From Halalkalicoccus sp. CGA53 (GTDB lineage: Archaea; Halobacteriota; Halobacteria; Halobacteriales; Halalkalicoccaceae): a DNA stretch of 64,000 nucleotides. Below the pieces are notes generated by a model, which was not told the origin of the DNA, ran no database searches, and saw only the letters and a list, made by a program, of their open reading frames with translations. Shown here in pieces: positions 19,111 to 27,336 of this stretch; within the stretch, counting starts at the first letter, position 1; each line of letters starts with the position of its first letter. The DNA is taken from the NCBI RefSeq assembly GCF_036429475.1, contig NZ_CP144124.1, positions 215,643-279,642 on the forward strand. The letters run 5' to 3'. Both the position numbers and the translations under genes were made by a program.

Positions 19111-19233
19111 GTGTTCGGTTAAGGCCGTAAGTGACGAACTGTCGAGCCTCGGGTCCTGACCGAGAAGGTTCAGGCGACCGGATTCAGGGTGTTACACAGC
19201 CCGTGAATATTACTGCCAGTGTTAACCGAACAC
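19111..19233. mobile_element. 123 bp MITE with perfect 12 bp inverted ends
   Basis: GTGTTCGGTTAA at 19111-19122 is matched exactly by TTAACCGAACAC at 19222-19233. The interior has no open frame and contains a small hairpin (CCTGACC GAGAA GGTTCAGG). Its ends are unlike those of the IS1595-type MITEs, so it belongs to another family. It sits in the gap after the M20 gene. Confidence 0.6.
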
Positions 19234-19626
19234 GAATGCTTCGTATACTAAACATCTACCGAGGAGAAGCATTCCGCCGCAACTATTACTATGTATATCT
19301 GCTTGGTAAACTCACGTATTCGTGCCCTCATATCTATATTTCCCATGCTATTTGTTCTTGTTTGTCATTGACTACGCTCAGTTATATTCGAAATCGGAAT
19401 TGCCGTATAGAGTTGGTTTCAGTTTCTGATCTCGATCTCGGTTGCCAAGTGGATCATATTCGCATATGAGGGGGGTTCGTTCCTCAGTTTGTGAATACTA
19501 CGGTCGGCGCAGCCTCGCTGCTCGGGTCACAATCTCTTCGGTTATCGCTAAGACGGTGAGATTCTCGGGTCTTCAAATCAGCTCCGGTGCGTCTCAACCG
19601 CCAGGCGCCTATCCCAGTTGCCGTGA
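19234..19626. other. intergenic stretch, no supported gene
   Basis: A/T-rich between about 19290 and 19400. No convincing frame, repeat or RNA is seen. Confidence 0.4.
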
Positions 19627-19911
19627 TTACGCAACCAGGGATTCGATGTACTGTGCTTCCCATTCTTGACGAGCGGAAAGCTCCCGCTCACCACGCTCGG
19701 TGAGCGTGTATTCGTTCGTTCGCTGATCCCGTGAACCCTTGCTGACGAAGCCCTTCTCGACGAGCGTATCGAGATTCGGATAGAGCCGACCGTGGTGAAC
19801 TTCTCCTCCGTAATACTGCTCGAGTTCCTCCTTGATCGCGAGGCCGTGTGGCTCGCCGAGACCCGCAATTACATAGAGAAGGTCTCTCTGGAACGCTGTC
19901 AAGTCGTTCAT
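19627..19911 (-). CDS. PadR-family transcriptional regulator
   Basis: The start at ATG 19911 gives a 94-residue protein beginning MNDLTAFQRDLLYVIAG, the standard haloarchaeal PadR opening; the longer frame to 19971 only adds unrelated residues. The winged helix covers residues about 5-80 (HGLAIKEELEQYYGGEVHHG as helices 2-3, LYPNLDTLVEKGFV, then TNEYTLTERGERELSARQEW as the wing and dimer helix). It lies 53 bp after the DNA polymerase gene on the same strand and may belong to that unit or be separately expressed. Confidence 0.88.
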   Translation of the reverse strand: MNDLTAFQRDLLYVIAGLGEPHGLAIKEELEQYYGGEVHHGRLYPNLDTLVEKGFVSKGSRDQRTNEYTLTERGERELSARQEWEAQYIESLVA

Positions 19912-19963
19912 ACCAGTTGCTACGAGACGTCGAACATAAACAAATGGCGAATCAGAATAGAAT

Positions 19964-22090
19964 TCAGTCATAGAACGCTGTCAATGACGTGTCAGTATGA
20001 GACGAGAGGTATCTTTCGAGTTCAGGACGTCGCCATCCAAGGGGTGAACAGACGCTCTCTGCGGACCGAATCAGCAGGTCGGAATAAAACTCTTCATCAT
20101 ACCGATCAGGTGATTCGTAGACGAGTTTCACACGATCACGCGAGCGTTTTGAATCGTCAACGACTACGTAGGAGATGTTCTGACCCGGATGTGGATCGAG
20201 CCCCCCGTCTTCGGCGCGTTCGAGAGCTGCAACCGTTCGGGTATACTGGGTGTACTCATCGATATGCTTCGAAGCACGATTGTCGATAGCAAGCGCCTCT
20301 GGATCAACCCGACCTGCTCGAAGTTCACCGAGCTGTCGTTGTAACAGAGCACACACCGCTTCCGGTGACCGAGAGCGGTCTAACGTCTCGATCAACTCCT
20401 GTTGAGCGGTCTTGATCCACTCCGGCGTCGAACGCTGTCGACACTCGATTCCACGATACTTGTACTCCAATTCGTCCTCCCCAACTTCATCAGCCACTTT
20501 CCCGAAGTACTTCGTGAGTGCGCCTTGGTCGCTACCTCGTAAGGGAACGAACCCGACCCACTCAAAAGCAGCTTCGTACTCAAGCCGAATCCCAACGCGA
20601 TCGGTGATCTCCGTCGCGAGCTCATCGAGCGGTCTCTGTTGCTCACCGTCGATCGCGGTCACCCATAGGCTGTCGACGATCCCGTGGACGAGGTGCCACC
20701 CGTTCGCTTCGAGGACCTCCTTAGCCTCGAGCAGGATCTCGCGAGCGTACGCATTGATCGCTTCGTGGCATTCGATCCGTCCGAATTTCGCATTCGAGAA
20801 TCCCTGGTAACCGAAACAGCTCACGAGAATCCACTTGATTGCATCTGCTCGAGATTTGAGCACGGCCGCCCGCTCAGGATCGTCCGTTTCTGGGATCGCT
20901 CGCTTAAACGCATCGCGATCGTCGATCAGCGGTTGAAGCACATCGACGAGATACCCTCGCTCATCACAGATCGAATAGCCCAGACCGGGAATCTCCTCCC
21001 GATCAGCATGACACTCGCAACGAACCGTCTCCGGGCTGATGTTGAACTGACAAATGATATTCGGATAGAGCGAGGAGAAATCCAGCTCGTGGATATCTTC
21101 GTGAAACCCAACCTCCGGTGCGAAGGTGTAGCCGCCTCGGTCGGCGTTGTGCAGGGTCGAGAGTGGCTTGAAGAACTCGTGACGCCATGAGTTCCACGGG
21201 ACGAGCACGTCGCGATCGCGAGCCTCACAGATTTGAATAGAGGTGAGAACGTTGCCGATCGACGCCCAGGCGGTTTCTTGGAGCGGCTTTCGAGAACGCC
21301 GAACCATATCCAGACAGCCATCCAACCCGGATTGCTCGAAGAAAAACGTATTCGAGCGGTCGATAATCGCCCGCCCGGGGACGTTATACCGAGCAGGTGA
21401 GTGCCCGATGTTTCCGTAGCTTTCGTACGTCGAGCGCCCGGCCAAGCGCTGCCTGCCGGGGAGTCGTCCGAGCTGAAGGTCGACATCGAGCCCCTCGGCG
21501 GTTTCGTAGAGCGTCGGAATGATCTGACTGGAGGAAACGATCAGGATATCGGGATCCTCGCGCTCGATGCGACGATGGATCGCATGGAGAACTCCGACCG
21601 GTGTACCGATGATCGGTTGACCGTCGATGGTGAGTTCGGTGATCGGTGGATTCGCTAATTCGGGCGGAGAAACCTCGATCTCGAGTGTCGAGGGTGTGTG
21701 CACTGGCGTCGGATCGAGATCGTTCTCCAAACAGTAGCGGAACTCCCGCGAGAGATCGACATTGTAGAGTTTGTACTCACCGGGCTGACCGAGTCCCCGA
21801 ATCTGGTAGGCGACAGGAAGTAGCTCCTCGAGGCGTCTCACGTCGATTCTGAGGACGTCCTCGTCTTCGTGACGAAAGCCCCGTCGCCACCGTTCGATTC
21901 GCGTTGAGACGACCGTGGGATAGTACCCAAGCCGCTCATGCAGTGTGGATAGCCCGTCGGTCGTGGTCTGTGCACCATCATATGTTGCGTAAATCGTCGG
22001 TGTGTAATCGCTCACACGCTCGTACTCGGCACCGTCATGGGTGATCGACCACTCGTAGATGTCCTCGAGATAGTCGATCTTGTAGACCAT
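19964..22090 (-). CDS. family-B DNA polymerase (haloarchaeal PolB2-like)
   Basis: A 708-residue polymerase. Motif A is DFSSLYPNI (337-345), motif B KWILVSCFGYQGF (419-431) and motif C appears as HGIVDSLWV (469-477), keeping the second Asp but with Ile-Val in place of the usual Asp-Thr before it. The exonuclease region (about 130-290) lacks a clear D-I-E motif: the expected site reads LEIEVSPPE, and exo II and III are not recognisable. It is shorter than replicative PolB1. It forms an operon with the 92-residue and RecA-like genes upstream, a grouping I associate with haloarchaeal repair or accessory replication. Proofreading is probably absent; polymerase activity is uncertain because of motif C. 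Confidence 0.85.
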   Translation of the reverse strand: MVYKIDYLEDIYEWSITHDGAEYERVSDYTPTIYATYDGAQTTTDGLSTLHERLGYYPTVVSTRIERWRRGFRHEDEDVLRIDVRRLEELLPVAYQIRGLGQPGEYKLYNVDLSREFRYCLENDLDPTPVHTPSTLEIEVSPPELANPPITELTIDGQPIIGTPVGVLHAIHRRIEREDPDILIVSSSQIIPTLYETAEGLDVDLQLGRLPGRQRLAGRSTYESYGNIGHSPARYNVPGRAIIDRSNTFFFEQSGLDGCLDMVRRSRKPLQETAWASIGNVLTSIQICEARDRDVLVPWNSWRHEFFKPLSTLHNADRGGYTFAPEVGFHEDIHELDFSSLYPNIICQFNISPETVRCECHADREEIPGLGYSICDERGYLVDVLQPLIDDRDAFKRAIPETDDPERAAVLKSRADAIKWILVSCFGYQGFSNAKFGRIECHEAINAYAREILLEAKEVLEANGWHLVHGIVDSLWVTAIDGEQQRPLDELATEITDRVGIRLEYEAAFEWVGFVPLRGSDQGALTKYFGKVADEVGEDELEYKYRGIECRQRSTPEWIKTAQQELIETLDRSRSPEAVCALLQRQLGELRAGRVDPEALAIDNRASKHIDEYTQYTRTVAALERAEDGGLDPHPGQNISYVVVDDSKRSRDRVKLVYESPDRYDEEFYSDLLIRSAESVCSPLGWRRPELERYLSSHTDTSLTAFYD

Positions 22091-22091
22091 C

Positions 22092-22370
22092 TCACTCCCC
22101 GTCGGAGGATTCAGTCGCTTCCTCCAGTCGGGTAAGTCGTGTTTCGAGCTTTTCGAGCCGGGCTTCTTGTTCGAGATCGATCGAAATCAGCGCGGGGTAG
22201 AACGGCTCTGTGTGGTTGAGGTAGCCGCTCGCGTCGGCGTGTGCTCGGATATAGGAAAACAGCTGATCGAAGTGCTGTTGATCCTCTCGACGGAGTCCCC
22301 GTCGATAGTCTGACCACAGGTTTTCGAACGCCCGGAGGACGTCACGATACGTGGGATTAGTGCGACCCAT
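22092..22370 (-). CDS. small coiled-coil protein of the PolB/RecA-like operon
   Basis: The start at ATG 22370 (MGRTNPTYRDVLRAFE) gives 92 residues; the longer frame to 22433 runs through the upstream gene and is not needed. Residues 10-60 are helical and rich in Arg, Trp and Tyr (WSDYRRGLRREDQQHFDQLF) and the C-terminal 30 residues form a heptad-like coiled coil (LEQEARLEKLETRLTRLEEA). It overlaps the RecA-like gene by 14 bp and ends 1 bp before the polymerase start. It is probably a bridging subunit of a repair complex; no enzyme motif is seen. Confidence 0.75.
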   Translation of the reverse strand: MGRTNPTYRDVLRAFENLWSDYRRGLRREDQQHFDQLFSYIRAHADASGYLNHTEPFYPALISIDLEQEARLEKLETRLTRLEEATESSDGE

Positions 22371-23052
22371 CAGCAGGCACCTCCGGGGTCTGTGGGCCTG
22401 TCTGAGCGGCATCGTAGATCGGCTGACGAGCATTTAGGATCTCCGCCCAGAATGCGAGCGTCGTCTGGTAATGGCCGTTCCCGAGCGGATAGACAAGTGT
22501 CTCGAACGAGTCAGCGATGAAGCGAGGACCCATGCGTGTGTGCTTACAGCGAATCGTCTCGATCGCGGCTGCTTTGATCGGATCGGTAAACGAGTCTGCA
22601 CAGGTTCGTGTGACCAATATCGGAAAGTCGTATTCCCGAGCGATGCCAGCGAGTTCAGCGAGAATTCGAACAAGCATCTTTGTCGCGTCCTCATCTCGAA
22701 GCGCGTCGTCCTTGTACATCCCGTCGAGGGCTGGCAGGACCAGCAGGGTCGTATTCGCATCAACGGTCTCTGTGAGGTCCTCTACGAGGCTGTAGTGCTG
22801 GAAGGGAGTGAATGCACGCGCCACCTGTATCCGATCCAGTACCCGCTGATCGGAAGCTAATTTTGCAAGCGGCTGTGTTCTCGCGTGACCGTGCGTATCG
22901 ACCCAGTACGCGGTGCCTCGGGTGAGCGAAACGTGATCGACGATCAATGCGTGAAGCGGGCTGATCGATCCGTCATCAGAGGCAAGGAGTCGTATTCCTT
23001 TACCGAGGGCGGGGAGTTCCGGGATCGGGAGCTGATCTGTATCAGATCTCAT
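22357..23052 (-). CDS. RecA/RadA-superfamily protein without Walker A
   Basis: The start at ATG 23052 (MRSDTDQLPIPELPALGKG) gives 231 residues. The order of elements follows a RecA fold: a strand with AYWVDTHGHA where Rad55-type proteins have their first product strand, RIQVARAFTPFQHYSLVEDL (RadA-like), a Walker-B-like strand TTLLVLPALDG, and VRILAELAGIAREYDFPILVTRT. No G-x4-GK-T/S loop is present, so ATP binding is doubtful. It is the first gene of an operon with the coiled-coil protein and PolB. A 26 bp motif shared with the Orc1/Cdc6 promoter lies 38 bp upstream. Confidence 0.75.
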   Translation of the reverse strand: MRSDTDQLPIPELPALGKGIRLLASDDGSISPLHALIVDHVSLTRGTAYWVDTHGHARTQPLAKLASDQRVLDRIQVARAFTPFQHYSLVEDLTETVDANTTLLVLPALDGMYKDDALRDEDATKMLVRILAELAGIAREYDFPILVTRTCADSFTDPIKAAAIETIRCKHTRMGPRFIADSFETLVYPLGNGHYQTTLAFWAEILNARQPIYDAAQTGPQTPEVPADGSH

Positions 23053-23089
23053 ATCACACAGAACGGTCGAAATCGGAATAAGACTCGGC

Positions 23090-23115
23090 GTGTCTTTTCC
23101 AGACCTGCCAGAACC
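23090..23115. promoter_or_regulatory. shared upstream motif, copy 1 (RecA-like/PolB operon)
   Basis: The segment beginning GTGTCTTTTCC and ending CTGCCAGAAC recurs, with a few changes, at 25094-25118 in front of the Orc1/Cdc6 gene. Its position 38 bp upstream of the ATG suits an operator or an Orc-binding site. Confidence 0.5.
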
Positions 23116-23260
23116 GAGGGAGGTATGCAATCAAACTCGACACCCACGGACAGTTTCGACGTTCAGAAATCCTGTTCCAGATCAGTTCCACAAACAACAG
23201 TGGAGTATCGATTGCTATCCTCAGGAGCAGGTTGATACACATAGGAACCGTACCGTTTCT

Positions 23261-23947
23261 ATGTGTGGACGAAACGCTCTGTTCACCCCTCAGGGCGAAT
23301 TAGAGGCGCGATTCGGGGCAAAGATCGTCACCGATGGTGGGTACACCCCGCGATACAACATCGCACCAGGTGATGGACTCGAAGTCATCACGAACGAGGC
23401 GAGCGAGGAGATCGACCAATTCCATTGGGGACTGATTCCGTTTTGGGCTGACGAGCCGGGAGAAGGTATCATCAACGCTCGATCGGAGACCGCTCACGAA
23501 AAACGAACATTCGAGGACGCCTGGGAATCGAGACCCTGTCTCGTCCTCTCATCGGGATTCTACGAATGGCAAGAGCGAACAGGAGGTCCAAAGCAACCAT
23601 ATCGTATACATCGTGAGGACACTCCCGCGTTCGCGATGGCCGGTCTCTGGGAGGTCTGGACGAATGGAGAGACAGAGATACCGTGCGTGACAATTCTCAC
23701 CACAGAACCGAACGAGATGATGAAATCGATTCACGATCGGATGCCCGTAGTGCTTCCGACCGACGTCGAAGAGACGTGGCTCGCAGCAGATCCATATGAA
23801 CGACGAGAATTGTGTGGGCCCTACCCCGACGAGGACCTCGAGGTGTACGAAATCTCAACTCAAGTAAATAACCCCGGAAACGATGATCCCTCGGTGATCG
23901 AACCGCTGGATTACGACCAGTCCGGACTCGACCATTTCAGTTCCTGA
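23261..23947 (+). CDS. SRAP/YedK (HMCES-like) abasic-site protein
   Basis: The start must be ATG 23261, because the catalytic Cys has to be residue 2 (MCGRNALF); the frame extends further upstream but that part is not protein-like. SRAP signatures: PRYNIAPG, WGLIPFWA, INARSETA, the active-site Glu in SGFYEWQE, and HDRMPVVL with the conserved His. The protein forms a covalent adduct with abasic sites in single-stranded DNA and shields them. Length, 228 residues, is typical. It is transcribed divergently from the RecA-like/PolB operon, so a DNA-damage module is centred here. Confidence 0.92.
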   Translation: MCGRNALFTPQGELEARFGAKIVTDGGYTPRYNIAPGDGLEVITNEASEEIDQFHWGLIPFWADEPGEGIINARSETAHEKRTFEDAWESRPCLVLSSGFYEWQERTGGPKQPYRIHREDTPAFAMAGLWEVWTNGETEIPCVTILTTEPNEMMKSIHDRMPVVLPTDVEETWLAADPYERRELCGPYPDEDLEVYEISTQVNNPGNDDPSVIEPLDYDQSGLDHFSS

Positions 23948-24030
23948 GCGAAAGGTGATAGTCAGGAAGGGTGGTAAGGGTACGAGGGTACGTAACGAGG
24001 GTACCACACTCACTGCGATGGTTGACCTTT

Positions 24031-25080
24031 CTAAATATAATCTTGGTCGAAAGAGTTTGAAATCCGATAGAGTCGGTCTCTACTCGTACCCTCAGCAGCG
24101 ATCAGCCCGTAGCGATCCATCTTTGAGAGATACGTTCGAACGGTCCGATCGCTTTTCGGACTCTCAACTCGCTTGCGATACGAGGTGTAGAGATCACTTG
24201 GGGCGATTTCGCCTTCTTCTTGAATGACCTCATAGAGTGCTCGTTGATGATGTGTGAGCGTATCCAGATTCTTTCGGTGCATCTCGCTTTGTGCATGCGG
24301 GATCGCCTCCTCGACGATCTTCTCAGTGATTCGCTCGCTCTGTTCGTGCATCGCCGTTCGTGCGGCACTCCGAAGAACGCTGATTGCGAGACGAGCATCA
24401 CCGGCAGCGGCGTCGGCGATCGTCGCTAACACGGTTTGATCGACAGCACCTTTCCGGAGTCCACGTTCAGCACGGGCGTGCAGAATCGCCGTGAGATCTT
24501 CTACACCATACTTGTCGAACCGGACTCGATCGCAACCCCTATATCGACTGATAATCCGTTCGTCGAGATCGGCAAAGAGCTCCTCCTCACGATTGGCGAT
24601 CAGCATTGTCGAGAACTGCGGGAGCGCGTAGAGATCGTACAAAATGCGTTTGTCCTCAAGTTGGTCGACTTCGTCGAGAATCACGACGCAGTGTGGTCCG
24701 TTGTATTCTCGAAGTCGTTCGATGAGCTCGTCGTGTGGAGTCGATTGCCGATGGATGTTGAGCGTCTTTCCGAGACCCTCGAGGATATGATAGACGGTCC
24801 GGAACTGCGAGTGTGCCTGCCAGCAATTGACATACTGAACCGTAGCGTCGAGGGTTTCTTGTTGGAGTTGATCGGTGACAAAGCGTGCGAGACAGGTCTT
24901 CCCTGCACCTGAGGGACCGGTGAGGAGTGCAGATTCGGCCGGCTCACCGTACGAGATTGGTTCGAGAACACTTGCGAGATGGTTCAACTCCTGATCCCGG
25001 TGAACGACTTCTCTCGGGACGAATTCAGAGCGGAGTACACGAGCGTCCCGAATCATGGCGAAGATGGCTGTCTCGGCCAT
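24031..25080 (-). CDS. Orc1/Cdc6-family replication initiator
   Basis: A 349-residue AAA+ protein. Walker A is TGPSGAGKT (about residues 53-61), Walker B is VVILDEVDQL (about 131-140), and sensor 1 lies in STMLIANREE. The lid (DARLAISVLRSAARTAMHE) and a C-terminal winged helix (YEVIQEEGEIAPSDLYTSYR, then TVRTYLSKMDRYGLI) are complete. It binds origin repeats and starts replication. It converges on the SRAP gene and starts 14 bp from a motif also found upstream of the RecA-like operon. It is shorter than the initiator at 32-33 kb and probably serves another origin or a regulatory role. Confidence 0.92.
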   Translation of the reverse strand: MAETAIFAMIRDARVLRSEFVPREVVHRDQELNHLASVLEPISYGEPAESALLTGPSGAGKTCLARFVTDQLQQETLDATVQYVNCWQAHSQFRTVYHILEGLGKTLNIHRQSTPHDELIERLREYNGPHCVVILDEVDQLEDKRILYDLYALPQFSTMLIANREEELFADLDERIISRYRGCDRVRFDKYGVEDLTAILHARAERGLRKGAVDQTVLATIADAAAGDARLAISVLRSAARTAMHEQSERITEKIVEEAIPHAQSEMHRKNLDTLTHHQRALYEVIQEEGEIAPSDLYTSYRKRVESPKSDRTVRTYLSKMDRYGLIAAEGTSRDRLYRISNSFDQDYI

Positions 25081-25093
25081 ATTAAGTGGTGGT

Positions 25094-25118
25094 GTGTCGT
25101 TTCCGGAATTGCCAGAAC
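25094..25118. promoter_or_regulatory. shared upstream motif, copy 2 (Orc1/Cdc6 gene)
   Basis: The segment beginning GTGTCGTTTCCGG and ending TTGCCAGAAC lies 14 bp before the initiator's ATG. It contains the palindrome TTCCGGAA. Similar TTTCCGGAGTT sequences occur beside the second initiator gene, so this is a candidate Orc-binding site. Confidence 0.5.
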
Positions 25119-25362
25119 GCGTAGCACGGGCGTCAAACGATATTGATCACCACTGGAAGTCAGCATACAGAGTATAAACAGAAACGTTAGGTCGAGGAAC
25201 ATCCAGTATCCAAAGATTAGGGCATGCGCGGGCGACGCTGTCCCAATGGTAGAAGGGTTCAGATCGCCCGCGTATCATGGGACACAGTAACATCATTATT
25301 AACTGTTGTGGTCCGGTAGGGAGCTTGTGTATTAGATCAGAGGACTCTCGATACTCGATCAG
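25119..25362. other. intergenic region between initiator promoter and first interrupted palindrome
   Basis: Contains a loose inverted pair, GCGGGCGACGCTGTCCCA at about 25228 and TGGGACAC at about 25279, but no gene. The function is not clear. Confidence 0.3.
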
Positions 25363-25407
25363 CCTTGTGCAACAACCTTTTAGAGTGTAGCCACTTGTTG
25401 CACAAGG
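25363..25407. repeat. interrupted palindrome, copy A
   Basis: CCTTGTGCAACAA (25363-25375) is the exact inverted complement of TTGTTGCACAAGG (25395-25407), with a 19 bp spacer. Related copies are at 33802-33847 and 46868-46914. The right arm ends 3 bp before the ATG of the next gene, so it covers that gene's ribosome-binding or promoter-proximal DNA. Confidence 0.8.
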
Positions 25408-25409
25408 TG

Positions 25410-25757
25410 ATGACGCAACCTACCCCACCGTCAACTCTCCCGGCGTATATCGCTGAAGGGCTTCCGAAACAGGACGACGCCACCCTTCGGGACGCTCGTG
25501 AGTTTATCGATCAACTCCTCACAGATCGCGAACAGCGCCGAGAGGAACCAATCACCGAAGACGAGCTCCCCGATGACGCCGAAGTCCTCAGGGAAAAATC
25601 GGACGGAACGGTCTACCTCGAGTACCGAACCTGTGGCGATGACACCTGCAAATGCATGACCGAAGGCAAAAAACATGGCCCGTACAAGTACCGAGCCTAC
25701 CGAGATGGGGATACAGTTCGCAGAGAGTATCTCGGGAAAGCTGAGGAAAGGAAGTAG
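25410..25757 (+). CDS. DUF6788-like small protein
   Basis: The start at ATG 25410 gives 115 residues (MTQPTPPSTLPAYIAEGL); the longer frame from 25365 would translate the palindrome. The core is VYLEYRTCGDDTCKCMTEG, then KKHGPYKYRAYRDGDTVRRE and YLGK: a CxxxxCxC cluster and an HGPY motif typical of small phage- and plasmid-borne proteins. The cysteines suggest zinc binding and the basic tail nucleic-acid contact. Its function is unknown. Its start directly abuts the palindrome, which may regulate it. Confidence 0.7.
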   Translation: MTQPTPPSTLPAYIAEGLPKQDDATLRDAREFIDQLLTDREQRREEPITEDELPDDAEVLREKSDGTVYLEYRTCGDDTCKCMTEGKKHGPYKYRAYRDGDTVRREYLGKAEERK

Positions 25758-25817
25758 CGGCGAGTTGCGTCCACCCCGATGAGCGTCCGTTAACATGAAC
25801 CGACGTAATGAAATCCG

Positions 25818-26035
25818 CTCTCCGGGGACAATTGTTGTCCCTGGAGAGTACCTCTCCGCCGTATCTGGATTGAGGCGGAGACAGGCGGAGAACAGGCGGA
25901 CTCTCCAGTAACCGACACTTGTTTTCAATTACACGTGTTCGGTTGTTTTCGTGTTTTGGTTAGATTAGTGTGATGTCGCGGTGATTTCTGGATCCGTGGA
26001 CACGCTCTCCCGGAGACAACAATTGTCCCAAGGAG
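25818..26035. repeat. two long quasi-palindromes and a triple direct repeat
   Basis: At about 25818-25848 lies CTCTCC-GGGGACAA-TTG-TTGTCCC-TGGAGAG, a nearly perfect 31 bp palindrome. A related one at 26005-26035 has CTCTCCCGGAGACAAC then AATTGTCCCAAGGAG. Between them AGGCGGA occurs three times with about 11 bp spacing (25872-25905). No gene occupies 25758-26060. This looks like a protein-binding array such as a partition centromere, an origin-proximal site or an operator. Confidence 0.6.
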
Positions 26036-26060
26036 TGATGCTTGCCGTTTGTATCTCTGG

Positions 26061-26891
26061 TCATTGCTCACTGTCTCCCGTCGAATTCGTTGTTTCTCCG
26101 GGAATCGAGGAGTCTTCGGGGAGGATGAGTCTACGCTCCTGGTAGGAGAGACCATTCTGTTTCTTCTCCTTTTTGCGAATGACCAGCCGGTTGTTCGATA
26201 ACCGGAGTATTGCGTCGAAGGTCCGTGAGACGAGCTTTTTCCCGTACTCGTCTGAAACGCTCTCTCGTGCTCTGATCGCAGTTTTCAGGTCTCCTGCCTC
26301 GACATACTGTCGCACGCCTTTCGATCCTCTCTTCCAAAGACTCCCCGACTCGTTACGCTGGCTCCAGAGCCAGACCGCGATCCTGACGTCGATGTTCTCG
26401 CCCTCCAGATCTTCGGTGTCCCACGTCGCCAGCTTCTGTATCGGAAGGAGATCGGCGTACGCGAGTTGCGGCTTCTCATCGCGTTCTAACGGATCATCAG
26501 TGTTTAGAAGTCGATAGTAGTACTCTCCGTTTTTCAGAAACCGTTCGATATCGGCGTTCTCTGGAAGGCTATCGGGATAGAGACTATTTTCGGGCAGGTA
26601 AGCACCCTTCTCTATCTCTCGAGCTTGAAGTTCGGCGAGAGCGGTTTCTAATTTGGCGATGCTTTCCGTAGTCGAGGTTCTGAAATCTGGTAGTGCGACA
26701 TTAGGGGAGGTCTCGTCAAGTCGCGATTCGAGTTCCGTGATTCGCTTCTCTTTCCGTTCGAGTTCCGTCTCTAATTTCTCGAATCGGCCAATCTGTTGTT
26801 CGAGAGATTCGACCCGCTCACTTAGACTCTCGAGTACTTCGCAGTCCCCTTCTGGAGAGGCGGCCTCGATCGACTCAGCGCCCGTCGACAC
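26061..26891 (-). CDS. coiled-coil protein with helical C-terminal domain, hypothetical
   Basis: The frame is open from 27059 but overlaps the upstream zinc-finger gene. GTG 26891 (VSTGAESIEAASPEG), 5-8 bp after GAGGAGG, is the likelier start and gives 276 residues. Residues about 15-60 form a strong coiled coil (SERVESLEQQIGRFEKLETE and on). The second half is soluble and includes RLLNTDDPLERDEKPQLAYA and a C-terminal winged-helix-like segment (YGKKLVSRTFDAILRLSNNR, LVIRKKEKKQNG). I know no family. Its operon with a zinc-finger gene upstream and position near replication genes suggest a plasmid maintenance or DNA-binding role. Confidence 0.6.
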   Translation of the reverse strand: MSTGAESIEAASPEGDCEVLESLSERVESLEQQIGRFEKLETELERKEKRITELESRLDETSPNVALPDFRTSTTESIAKLETALAELQAREIEKGAYLPENSLYPDSLPENADIERFLKNGEYYYRLLNTDDPLERDEKPQLAYADLLPIQKLATWDTEDLEGENIDVRIAVWLWSQRNESGSLWKRGSKGVRQYVEAGDLKTAIRARESVSDEYGKKLVSRTFDAILRLSNNRLVIRKKEKKQNGLSYQERRLILPEDSSIPGETTNSTGDSEQ

Positions 26892-27336
26892 CCTTCCCTC
26901 CTCTTGTGACGTGTTCACCGCGTTTTTCTGACCCTCCCGAAGACTCAGGTTTTCTTGAAGACTCAGATTGATTATCGCAACGGCGGACGTGCTGGGGCCA
27001 TTGCGAGATTGGGATTTCAGTTCCACACTTTGGGCACGGACGATTCTCAAACCCACCATTTCGTATCACCTCACATTTACGACAGAGGCGCTGAGCGAGT
27101 TTTTGGGCCTCAATTTCGATTAGCTCGTAGTACTGGCCGTTGTTTCTACAGAGAGGATTCCCGTCCTCATCGATGTAGTGATACACCAGCTCGTTATGGA
27201 AGTTTGACTCAGGGAGTAGGACCTTCTCAGAGTCTTCTTCGCTCGGCTGCTCTGTATCGGTATCCCGATCGGTAGAGCAATCGTTCGTATGAGTAACTGT
27301 TTTATCAAGTCCGGACGATGGTTTTGATGGCGTCAT
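26875..27336 (-). CDS. small zinc-finger protein, hypothetical
   Basis: The start at ATG 27336 (MTPSKPSSGLDKTV) gives 153 residues. An acidic, disordered N-terminus precedes YHYIDEDGNPLCRNNGQYYE and two putative metal sites: CRKC then CPKC at about residues 82-105, closed by QWPQHVRRC, a C/H finger. The tail is charged and disordered. Its stop overlaps the GTG of the coiled-coil gene downstream by 17 bp, with a good ribosome-binding site within its own end. The product is a likely DNA- or RNA-binding partner of that protein. Confidence 0.6.
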   Translation of the reverse strand: MTPSKPSSGLDKTVTHTNDCSTDRDTDTEQPSEEDSEKVLLPESNFHNELVYHYIDEDGNPLCRNNGQYYELIEIEAQKLAQRLCRKCEVIRNGGFENRPCPKCGTEIPISQWPQHVRRCDNQSESSRKPESSGGSEKRGEHVTRGGKGVDGR

